A stretch of DNA of 64,000 bases from Roridomyces roridus (lineage: Eukaryota; Basidiomycota; Agaricomycetes; Agaricales; Mycenaceae): positions 62,001 through 126,000 of the forward strand of contig JARKIF010000051.1 of the NCBI GenBank assembly GCA_029378245.1, written 5' to 3'. Shown in pieces: positions 21,746 to 31,900 of this stretch. Both the position numbers and the translations under genes were made by a program. The notes beneath the pieces were generated by a model. That model was not told the origin of the DNA. It saw only the letters and a program-made list of their open reading frames with translations, and did no database searches. Position 1 is the stretch's first letter. Each line of letters starts with the position of its first letter.

Positions 21746-23212
21746 ATGGTCACTGAAATCTTCGGGTGAGTGGTCGTGACATCATACCCCTTCCTTCCAC
21801 CAACTGACCAACAATACCCACAGCTCGCTCGTGGCCGCCGTCTGCGTGAACCTCGCACTATACACTCTCGAGGTCGTCATGGCCTGCCGCTTGTTTCGAG
21901 ACGAAAAGTCCGAAGCAGGACGCTTGGCCAAATTTGGCGTATCCCTCAATCTCTTCATCGACAGTCTAGCGACAGTCGCTGGTTGTGCATTCTTGTACAT
22001 GGTATGTGCACCCAACTCCTATTCCATGAACTCTGGTTCTGATTCCATGCGTAGTTCCAAGGGTGGAGTACGAGAATCCGTTTGGCCTCACTTTCTCGGT
22101 TGCTGACCACCCATCAGGCAACGACGATACTGAAGTCCAATCGCGCTACTGGCGCGCTATCATCGCGATACTCACGGCTGGAACCGCCGTCTCTGTGATC
22201 TCACAGACATTCCTCCTTGGCCGATTTTGGAGAAAGTATGTCTCAAACGCTCCTTTTTGTGCCGTTCTCTAACAGCTTACGGTGCAGCATCCGCCAACAT
22301 CTCCTGGGCACTGCGTTCGCCGTTACGCTCCTCGTTATGGTACGCTTGGTCTCAGATTGTCATCGCGCAGGCTCCTGTCTGACACGTTCCTCAGGCCGTA
22401 CTCGCATCCGTAGCGGCTGTCGTCATCTGCGCTTTCTTGCAATGGAACAACTCCCCCATCGTTAACCCATTCATTTGGGTCGCCCTCATTGCGACGTTTG
22501 TAGCGGCGCTCGGTATTACTGTGGTCTCTGTCTGCCAGCGCATCGCTATCAGCTCTACCGTTGGGCCCCAGAAGCAGTATGTCATGTACTGTAGCCACTT
22601 TATCCCTCTAATATCGGTCACAGCATTATCACTCGCGGCTGCCGTGCGTTCATTCAGACCGGAATGCCCAGCACGATCCTCGTTCTCCTCGCCCTCGTCG
22701 CATGGGCTGTCGGGCGGAAAGGCGACTGTGAGTCTCCATACGTCACATTTCCGATATCTGTGTCCTCATTCCTATCAATAGTCGTTATGGCGCTACTCTT
22801 TGTGAATGCGCGTATCTACTCGTGCACCATGCTCTTCACGTTGCTGTCTCCCGCGCCTATTCGCACGGACCTGTGGCTCCAGGACATGGTGGAGGCTTCG
22901 GTGCAGCAGAAGGGGCTCCCCACGCCGGATATCTACCTCAAGAATGAGAAAACGCTAGGTGATATCCCCGAGGTAAGTTCCTTCCTCGACTTTCATCTCT
23001 CTTGGGTCCGGGCTGATCTCGTTGTCTAGGACAAGCCCATGGAGCAGGGATGGTACAACATCGACCTTGGATCGACCCTTGGCTCGGACCCTTTTGCACC
23101 TCGCCGCTCTAGCAGTGAGGGGGGGAGGAATTCCGAGACGGGTGCGGTGGTACTGCGTCGGGGGAGCATGTCTAGATTTTTCCAAGTGCCGTTAGACTTG
23201 GAGAGGCGGTGA
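21746..23212 (+). CDS. multi-pass (serpentine) membrane protein
   Basis: A gene of about eight exons. Exon 1 (21746-21765) is MVTEIFG-like and joins across a GT-AG intron to SLVAAVCVNLALYTLEVVM. Further hydrophobic spans read FGVSLNLFIDSLATVAGCAFL, YWRAIIAILTAGTAVSVISQ, LLGTAFAVTLLVM / AVLASVAAVVICAFL, FIWVALIATFVAALGITVV, MPSTILVLLALVAWAV and FLSIVVMALLFVNARIYS. The soluble tail is about 100 residues and ends FQVPLDLERR. About seven spans and the arrangement resemble the large agaricomycete family of DUF6534-type integral membrane proteins; assignment is by general resemblance only. Ligand and function unknown. Confidence 0.7.
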
Positions 23213-23600
23213 TCAAGATATGAGGGGGACGACGTCTAGAATGCTGCTGTATTCCTGGTCTCTATTGTGTATTACTAGTTGTCTTGCAATGCTATCGCGT
23301 CACCTTTGAATCTCTCAGCGGCGTTGTCGGTGCTTGTGCGGGCATCAATCCCGATTTGGTTAACCCTCTTTATTGTCTTTCTTCCTCCACACACGCGACT
23401 ATTGTTCGAACACCTCGAGATCGAGGAAATGAGCCCGCGGATTTGGATCGGTTCGAATCTTTTTGTTTCCGTCGAGCTTCTTTGCGCTCTTTTGTCTTTG
23501 GGTGGTATATGAAAATGGCAGCAGAGGCGCTCAAAAGCACACTGCCCCGCACTCACTGGTATCTGCAGTACCACCTCTCGGGCCCTCTCTAAATCTGGTC
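23213..23600. other. intergenic region
   Basis: Between two plus-strand genes. No exon, RNA gene or repeat seen. Confidence 0.35.
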
Positions 23601-24425
23601 ATGTCGTACCCCACCGCGTACCCGTCTCCACCGCCGCCGACGACCAACTCGTTGAGCTCCCATCAGCGGACGCAGCTGCGTCGTACGACGCAGAAACTTG
23701 GAAGGATTTTGGGCACGACACCTGCGCTTATCGAAGAGTCGGATGAGATGCCTTCGACGCGTGCGTTGCTCTCTTTCTTTCCTCTCTTAGCATTAAATAT
23801 TAACGACTCTGTAGTCCCATTGCAACTCCAACGCCTCGCAGTTCCTCTGCACGTCCAGCTCTCCTCGGTTTACGACGACGGTACCGCGCTCAACCGATAC
23901 CCATCCCGCTCCTCCTCCGACTCTGACTCTGGGCTCTCCTCCTCCTCGTCGTCGGAATCCCATAGGCGTACGAGATCGGTGCATCAGAACCCAGAGACGT
24001 ACCCCAAAGTCGAGCGCCCGTTCTTACGTATCGCGGTGGGCGGCAAAAAATCGTCCAAGCGGGATTCGACGATGGCGCACCCACAGTCCCCGCCAGGCTA
24101 CGACCCGCGCCATACGAGCTTCACGATCCCAGCCTCCCGCGCCCCCGCCTCTTTTAATGCCATCCCTCCACCGCCACCCAGTCCGTACGGAGCGTCAGGT
24201 GCAGGTGCAGACCCGTACCACCCCTCCACGACGAGTGCGAGGCGCCACAAGATGGATAGGCTGCGGAGGACTCTGGGCGAAGGCGTGCCGCTAGACCTCG
24301 TGTTCCGTGAGGAGGAACAGGTGCAGGAGAGGGAGCGGTACGGCACGCCTATGCCACCGGCCTACCCTCATGGAGCGCCTCCCCAGGCGCGTCGCCAGAA
24401 GAGGGTTCCGGTGCCTTTTGCATGA
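23601..24425 (+). CDS. Pro/Ser-rich low-complexity protein with conserved N-terminal helix
   Basis: ATG 23601 starts MSYPTAYPSPPPP. A short helix follows (RTQLRRTTQKLGRILGTTP) that I recognise as recurring in basidiomycete proteins of unknown function. The rest is disordered: a Ser/Asp run (SSSDSDSGLSSSSSSES), Pro-rich segments and basic tails ending in KRVPVPFA. A 54-nt GT-AG intron at about 23764-23817 is a multiple of three and stop-free, so it may or may not be spliced; the protein is about 256 residues if removed. No membrane span or signal. Possibly a regulatory or scaffold protein; no function can be assigned. Confidence 0.65.
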   Translation: MSYPTAYPSPPPPTTNSLSSHQRTQLRRTTQKLGRILGTTPALIEESDEMPSTRALLSFFPLLALNINDSVVPLQLQRLAVPLHVQLSSVYDDGTALNRYPSRSSSDSDSGLSSSSSSESHRRTRSVHQNPETYPKVERPFLRIAVGGKKSSKRDSTMAHPQSPPGYDPRHTSFTIPASRAPASFNAIPPPPPSPYGASGAGADPYHPSTTSARRHKMDRLRRTLGEGVPLDLVFREEEQVQERERYGTPMPPAYPHGAPPQARRQKRVPVPFA

Positions 24426-24943
24426 TGCATGAGCGCTATGCCACTCGCCTTCTTTCGAACGACCACGTTGATATACGACTTGTACTTTCCTCTTTCCTTC
24501 CTTCGCTCCTTTTTGTATCACTCACTCGCTTCACAAAACGATGCCACGACCCTCATCCCATACCCTACTATCTCTGCACTGTATTCGTTCCGCCTCTTCC
24601 TCGTTTCTTGTACGACTTCTCTCGAGTAGCAGTGCTTCTCTATCTAGTGTATCTATCTTGTACTTTGTGTAGACACGGTCGAATTGACAGATGTATTTGC
24701 TTGCTTTCTGCAGGAGATGGAGCACTCAACAGTTGTCGAGCTTGCATCGTGGTGGAAGAGGAAGTGGCCTTGCTACTTATTCGACGCATTACAGAAGCGA
24801 GCCTGGAAGCAAGCCTCGTCGTTCTCAAGAATTCATTGGAAAGAACACACTTGGTCGATTGCAGAATTTGTACATTTGACTTTTGCTACTACATACAGGC
24901 ACTCAGAAAAGGACGAGACCATACGAGGCGCGCAGCGCGTAGA
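24426..24943. other. convergent 3' intergenic region
   Basis: Lies between the stop codons of two convergent genes. T-rich and pyrimidine-rich. No coding signal beyond chance open frames. Confidence 0.4.
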
Positions 24944-25586
24944 CTACTTGTTGAGCTCCGTCTTGGCCTTGCCGGCGGTCTCCTGCGCGTTGCCTGTGAG
25001 AATGAGTTAGCGGGTGCGTTGCGAAAGAAGGGAGGAGCGAGGTGGAGGAAGACGTGTCGAGAGGAGGGGAGAGGGAGAGAGAAGCGGCGGAAGGAGGGGA
25101 TGAAGAGAGAGAGGAAAGACACGTACCCGAAGCCTGCTGCGACTTGTCGCCCGTAATCGCGCCAACGACAGAGTCCTTTTTGCCTTCGATGCGATCGCCC
25201 AGACCCTCTGCGTATCCCTTGGCCTTGGCGGCTTTGATCTCGCCCTCGCCCTGGGGATGATGGTTAGCCTTGCTCATGGTAGGAAAGAGGGGAGGGGAGA
25301 GAGGGTGCGGGGAGTGAAGAAAGGGAAGCAAGGGAGGAAAGAAAGACAAAGACACTCACTTTGGCGTGTTCCTCTTTCCCGCTGGTCTGCCACGACGTCG
25401 CGCCGGTCGCGTTGCCAATCTGAAGGAAGAGATGAGAAGATGGAGAGACGCGGCGAGAAGGGAGACATACGGCTTCGACGACGTTGCCCTTGACGCTGTG
25501 GAACTGGCCGGAGGTCTGGCTGGAGGAGACGTGAGTACGGGCGTGGAAGGGCGAGGAGACGCGTCGTCGTACTTGGGTTCGGACAT
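24944..25586 (-). CDS. CsbD-like stress protein (Hmp1-type mismatch/cruciform DNA-binding)
   Basis: Several tiny exons give about 96 residues. Exon 1 is only MSEPN with a 2-nt overhang; a GT-AG intron then joins to QTSGQFHSVKGNVVEA. Later exons read IGNATGATSWQTSGKEEHAK, GEGEIKAAKAKGYAEG, GKKDSVVGAITGDKSQQASG and NAQETAGKAKTELNK, ending at 24944-24946. This is the fungal CsbD-like family, which includes the Ustilago Hmp1 protein described as recognising mismatched and cruciform DNA; bacterial CsbD is a general stress protein. Length and motifs match well. A TATAAAAG box lies about 95 bp upstream of the ATG. Confidence 0.9.
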
Positions 25587-26394
25587 GGTTATGAGAGGTT
25601 GGTTTGGGTTTGGGTGGATGAGGAGATGGTGGTGGGAGGGAAGAAAGAGGCGAATGGACCTCGCGTCGATTTGGGCTGGCTTTTATAGGCATTGCTGGGC
25701 GATGACACATTTATTAAATTTTGGCTTTTGGGTGACAGCCAACAGCGGATGTGAGTAATGTCGGGAAGCGAGGAAAAGGGTTCTTTTGGGCTAGAAGATC
25801 ATCGACGAAACGCCTGCCCCGCGCCTGGACCAGAGTCTTTCTTGATATCTCCACGAGGGGCCGCAAATCGCAGGTTCTGGATCGTTTGAATCTTCGACGC
25901 GGAGGAGATTCGGAATGCTCTTTGTCCTGGGATGAAGTTCGGCCCCAAAAAATCTTCATTTCCAGCCTTCTGATTGTGCGTATCTTGGTGTGCAACCGAC
26001 GAAGAGCGCCAACTGAGGCCTGAGGCCTGAGGAAGGTGTGGTGGTGGGCAGCGTGGTGGATCGGTCAATCACAAATGATCCGAATCACTGCCTCTCTTGC
26101 TCTCAACCAAACTCCCAACTGGCTTCCGACAATCGGAGTTCTCTCGCCGTCGGAATTTTCTCTCTCCGTCGGATTTTCTTTCACGCCGTTGGAATTCTCA
26201 TTCAACAGCTTTCCTGCCGCGGCTATCACTCATCTTGTGCATGAACAGCTCCCCGTGACGGCCGCAGTGCCCTGCGCAGTGATCCATTTTCGCTACAAGC
26301 CAGCGACCGACTGCGCCTCTCGTACATTCATTGACTACAATCGTTCCCCCCAACCTATAAAATGTCTCCAATAATCCAAGACTCGTACAACAAC
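25587..26394. other. divergent promoter region of CsbD-like and FAD oxidase genes
   Basis: Contains a minus-strand TATAAAAG box at about 25680 for the CsbD-like gene and a plus-strand TATAAA at 26356-26361 for the oxidase gene. No exon seen. Confidence 0.5.
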
Positions 26395-28413
26395 ATGAAT
26401 TTGTGGACGTCTTTCAGCATCGTCTTGCTCTACGCTCTTCTGGGACACTCCCTGGACTTGAACCCCACGAAATTATGCCGAAATATCCCTGGCAGCCAAG
26501 GCTACCCCGACGCAGCGGCGTGGGCCCAGTTGAACGCGACGGTAGCTGGGCGTCTGGTCGATGTGGTGCCTTCAGCGAAATTCTGTAATGGAACGTGCTC
26601 GGACGCGCAGTGGACGAGCGCTCTGTTTAGGAACACTATTCATGGATCAGGTACGCACTGCTTTTTACGAGGAAGTTGAAGGCTGACGAGTGTATAGCCC
26701 AATTGGGAGCAGGGATATGATTTAACCCCTCCCTCTCTATGTCTGCGCAACTCCGTGGAAGCTGAAACAGTTGAAGACGTCCAGGTCGGCCTAGCATTTC
26801 TTCCATTGATTCATCCATCCTCACTCACACTGCAGGCCGCCGTAAAATTCGCCAGCAAGTACAATCTCCGCTTGGTCGTCAAATCTTCTGGCCACGACTA
26901 CCTCGGCCGCTCCACAGCTCCAAACTCCCTCCTCATTCGTACGACTCATCTCCGGAACGTGACTTTCACCGACAACTTTTTTGTTGGGGACAAGAATCTC
27001 GGGTCGGCTGTTACGGCAGGCAGTGGGGTCCCAGCGCAAAACGTCTATCAGGAAGCGGAATCGCAGGGAAAGATCGCAGTTCTTGGGACTGCTGCTACAG
27101 TGTGCTTGGCAGGTGGGTACCTGCAAGGCGGCGGTCACTCTGCTTTATCACCCTTGTTTGGGTTGGCTGCGGACAATGTGTTTGGTACGTTGATATTCTT
27201 CACATCTGGCGGACTGGAAATTGATTCAGACAGAATTCCACGTCGTCGTCGCAAGCGGGGAGCTTCTCCAAGTCAATAGCGAGTCCTATCCGGACCGTAA
27301 GTCACCAACCTAGTTTCTCTTTCTCGACTTATTTCCTCTAGTTTTCTACGCCTTGCGAGGAGGAGGCCCCGGCAGTTGGGGCGTCGTCATCTCAGCCACC
27401 GTAAAGACGCGCCCCACCTTCAACGCCACACGCATCATCCCCGTCTTCGTCGCAGCAAACAATACCGCCGCCGCAGCCCTCGCCACCGTCCATGCGGAAC
27501 ACATATTCGACTTTGATTCCGTGCACGCAGGGCAGTACTTTTACCTCCTCAAAAACTCGACAGACCCCAATGCACCGACGCTCTTTGAATTCATCACCTA
27601 CTTCCCGAATAATACTACACCGGAGCAAGGCCAGGCGCTGCTCGCCCCGTTCTTGAACGCTTCGCTGGCGATCCCTGGCGTGGAGCTTGTCTCGATGCAG
27701 CAGACGTATGCCGATATCAACAATATATTGTTCTCGCCAGATGATGCTGTCGGTGACAACGAGGTGCTGGGTTCGAGGCTGATCCCAGAGGCGGCGTACC
27801 ACGATCCGACGAAAGTGGGAGAGGTGTATAAGGAGTTGTTGGATACAGGGAGTTTACTGTGAGTCGTTCTTTATTTAAACTGCTGCATACAGCTAATCTA
27901 TGGACATATTAGGATTTTGGGGCACCTCGTTGCGGGCGGTTCGTTGCCTTTTATCAACACCCACCTTTTATTGACTAGTTTCCAGGTCAAGTCGCCAAGA
28001 ACGCGGATATCTCGTCCGCTGTTAACCCTGCATGGCGTTCGGCCAAGACTCACGTCAGTCTTACCTTCGTCTTGTCTTTCAACTGCGAGATATTGATTAA
28101 TTCCTCCTCCCAGCTGATCCTCGTAAACCAATGGCCCGACTCGACGCCTCTCTCCGAAATCTCAACCATCCGCAACCAATTCCAATCTCAACAACTCCCC
28201 ATCCTCGAGAAAATGTCTGGACCTGATGCGGGCTCGTACTCGAACGAGGCGGATGTACTTGAGCCGCACTTCCAGACGACGTTCTTTGGGCCGGCGTCGA
28301 ATTATGCGAAATTGAGCTTGATCAAGAGTAGGTATGATCCGGCGGATTTGTTCATTGTTGGTGCGGGGGTGGGGAGTGAGCGGTGGGATGAGTGGGGGTT
28401 GTGTCGGAAGTGA
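26395..28413 (+). CDS. secreted BBE-like FAD-linked oxidase, apparently damaged
   Basis: ATG 26395 (signal peptide MNLWTSFSIVLLYALLG) is preferred over ATG 26362, which lies inside the TATAAA promoter. Later exons give the PCMH FAD-binding fold: RLVVKSSGHDYLGRS with the flavin-linking His, and TVCLAGGYLQGGGHS with the Cys that forms the second flavin bond in BBE enzymes, then DLFYALRGGGPGSWGVV. The C-terminal BBE segment ends near YDPADLFIVGAGVGSERW. Two defects: after the first intron (26651-26697) the WEQGYDLTPPSLC exon is one base out of frame, with CCC where CC would fit; and about 13 residues usual after CLRNS are missing. Family role: secreted oxidation of sugars or phenolic alcohols. 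Confidence 0.8.
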
Positions 28414-28917
28414 TGCAGGGTTGGATTCCAGGCCGTCACTATACTGTAAAGCGATGGCACTTGTCAGTATTTCAGCATCTCATCTTGAAGTCCTGTCGTC
28501 TAGGGTTGCGACTCACATGGGATCATTCGTTGCCGATACCTAGCGGTTCTGACTTTCAATAGACAACATCCTATTGAAATAGTACAGTACCATGTTCGGG
28601 GGTTGAACTTGTGTGAATGTTCAATGGTTCAAGTATGGCTGAATCTGAATTCACAGGATTGCGATCTTCAACGTTCAGAGCATCTTATGTCTCACCGGGA
28701 GTGTGGATAAATTCAAAAGAAAATACTGATATAGATAGTACACTGCAAGTACATACAGAGTTGAAAGCTGAACCCCAGATGCAAGACCATAAAACTGGAC
28801 TTTCTGGTGGAGATGTATCGAAGGAGTACTAGCTCTAGCAATTCAAGGTGTGCACGCATATGTTCTGATTTTTGGGGGGCATCCACTGTGGCTTATGAGG
28901 GCCCATTTCTATCCACT
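28414..28917. other. convergent intergenic region
   Basis: Between the oxidase and the minus-strand NACHT-ankyrin gene. AT-richer than the genes; no exon or repeat recognised. Confidence 0.4.
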
Positions 28918-31900
28918 CTAGTTAGAAGGGGGCTCCTTAAACAGAGTGCAGCGATCCTTTCCAGCAATATTGACGAATGCCCCATGTTCAAGGAGCAGCT
29001 TTGCTATGCCAAGGTGGCCATACTGGGATGCAAGGTAGAGCGGAGTCAAGTTGTCCTTTCCAGCAACATTGACTGATGCCCCATGTTCAGCAAGCAGCTT
29101 TGCAATGTCTAGATGTCCATATCGGGACACAAGGTGCAGCGGAGTCCACCCATTTTCTGCTGTAGTGTCAACCGATGCCCCATGTTCAACAAGGAGCTTT
29201 GCATTGTCAAGGTGGCCATACTCGGAGGCAAGGTGCAGCGGAGTCCAGGCATCCTTGTTTGTAGCATCAATCAATGCACCATGTTCAACAAGCAGCCTTG
29301 CTATACCACGGTGACCATACCGGGATGCAAGGTGGAGCGGAGTCCAGCCATCCTCCTTAGAAACATTGACTGATGCGGCATGTTCAACAAGCAGTTTTGC
29401 AATGTCAAGGCGGCCATATCGGGACACAAGGTGTAGCGGAGTCCAGGCATCATCCTTAGTAGCATTGACTGATGCCCCATGTTCAACAAGCAGCTTTGCA
29501 ATGTCAAGATGTCCATACTCGGAGGCAAGGTGCAGCGGAGTGCAGCCATCCTTTCCAGCAGTATCAACTGATGCCCCATGTTCAACAAACAGCTTTGCAA
29601 TGTCAAGGCGGCCATATCGGGAGACAAGGTGCAGTGGAGTCCAGCCATCATCCTTAGCAATGTTGACTGATGCCCCGTGTTCAACAAGCAGCTTTGCAAT
29701 GTCAAGATGGCCATACTCGGAGGCAAGGTGCAGCGCAGTCCATTCAAACTTCTGTGTAGCATCAACCAATGCCCCATGTTCAACGAGCAACGTTGCAATG
29801 TGAAGATAGCCACACCGGGAGGCAAGGTGCAGCGGAGTCCACCCATTTTCTGCTGTAGTGTCAACCGATGCCCCATGTTCAACAAGCAGCTTTGCAATGT
29901 CAAGATGGCCATACTCGGAGGTAAGGTGCAGCGGAGTCCAGTCAAGCTTCTCTGTAGCATCAACCAATGCCCCATGTTCAACAAGCAGCTTTGCAATGTC
30001 AAGATGGCCATACCGGGAGGCAAGGTGCAGCGGAGTCCACCCATTTTCTGCTGTAGTGTCAACCGATGCCCCATGTTCAACAAGCAGTTTTGCAATTTCA
30101 AGATGGCCATACTCGGAGGTAAGGTGCAGCGGAGTCCAGTCAAGCTTCTCTGTAGCATCAACCAATGCCCCATGTTCAACAAGCAGCTTTGCAATGTTAA
30201 GATGGCCATACCGGGACACAAGGTGCAGTGGAGTCAAGCCATCCTCCTTAGCAGCATCAACTGATGCCCCATGTCCAACAAGCAGCTTTGCAATGTCAAG
30301 GTGACCATATTGGGACACATGGTGTAGTGGAGTCCAGGCATCATCCTTAGTAGCATTGACTGATACCCCATGTTCAACAAGCAGCTTTGCAATGTCAAGG
30401 TGGCCATACTCGGAGGCAAGGTGCAGCGGAGTGCAGCCATCCTTTCCAGCAATCTTGATGGATGCCCCATGTTCAATGAGCAGCTTTGCAATGTCAAGGT
30501 GACCATATCGGGAGGCAAGGTGCAGCGGAGTCCAGTCATCATCCTTAGCAACATTGACTGATGCCCCATGTGCAACAAGCAGCTTTGCAATGTCAAGATG
30601 GCCATACCGGGACACAAGATGCAGCAAAGTCAAGCCATCATCCTTGGCAACATTGACTGATGCCCCATGTTCAACAAGCAGCTTTGCAATGTCAAGATGG
30701 CCATACCACAAGGCAAGCTGCAATGGAGTCTGGCCATTCTCCTCAGCAGCATCAACTGATGCCCCATGTCCAACAAGCAGCTTTGTAATGTCAAGATGGC
30801 CATACTGGGACACAAGGTGCAGCAGAGTCCAGCCATCATCTTTAGCAACATTGACTGATGCCCCATGTTCAATGAGCAGCTTTGCAACATCAAGGTGGCC
30901 ATACTGGGACACAAGGTGCAGCGGAGTCCTGCCATCATCCTTAGCAACATTGACTGATGCCTCATGTTCAATGAGCAGCTTTGCAATGTCAAGATGGCCA
31001 TACCACAAGGCAAGCTGCAATGGAGTCTGGCCATTCTCCTCAGCAGCATCAACTGATGCCCCATGTCCAACAAGCAGCTTTGTAATGTCAAGATGGCCAT
31101 ACTGGGACACAAGGTGCAGCGGAGTCCAGCCATCATCTTTAGCAACATTGACTGATGCCCCATGTTCAATGAGCAGCTTTGCAACATCAAGGTGGCCATA
31201 CTGGGACACAAGGTGCAGCGGAGTCCTGCCATCATCCTTAGCAACATTGACTGATGCCCCATGTTCAATGAGCAGCTTTGTAATGTCAAGATGGCCATAC
31301 TGGGACACAAGGTGCAGCGGAGTCCTGCCATCATCCTTAGCAACATTGACTGATGCCCCATGTTCAATGAGCAGCTTTGCAACATCAAGGTGGCCATTCA
31401 CGGAGACGTGGTGCAGTGCAGTCCAGCCATCTCCTTCAGCAGCATCAACTGGTGCTCTGGCATGTTCAATGAGCATCTTTGCAATGTCAAGGTGGCCATA
31501 CTCGGAGGCAAGGTGCAGCGGAGTGCAGCCATCATCTTTAGCAACATTGACTGATGCCCCATGTTCAACAAGCAGCTTTGCAATGTCAAGGTGGCCATAC
31601 TCGGAGGCAAGGTGCAGCGGAGTGCAGCCATCCTTTCCAGCAACATTGACTGATGCCCCATGTTCAACAAGCAGCTTTGCAATGTCAAGGTGGCCATACT
31701 CGGAGGCAAGGTGCAGCGGAGTGCAGCCATCATCCTTAGCAACATTGACTGATGCCCCATGTTCAACAAGCAGCTTTGCAATGTCAAGGTGGCCATACTC
31801 GGAGGCAAGGTGCAGCGGAGTGCAGCCATCCTTTCCAGCAACATTGACTGATGCCCCATGTTCAACAAGCAGCTTTGCAATGTCAAGCTGGCCATAGGGG

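Noticed and set aside
24422..25156. 244-codon plus-strand open frame
   Set aside because: Overlaps the 3' region and the antisense of the CsbD-like gene; no domain.
30554..31897. Long plus-strand open frame opposite the ankyrin array
   Set aside because: It and similar antisense frames follow the 99-bp period of the ankyrin repeats and arise because every unit lacks the same stops. No domain or promoter.
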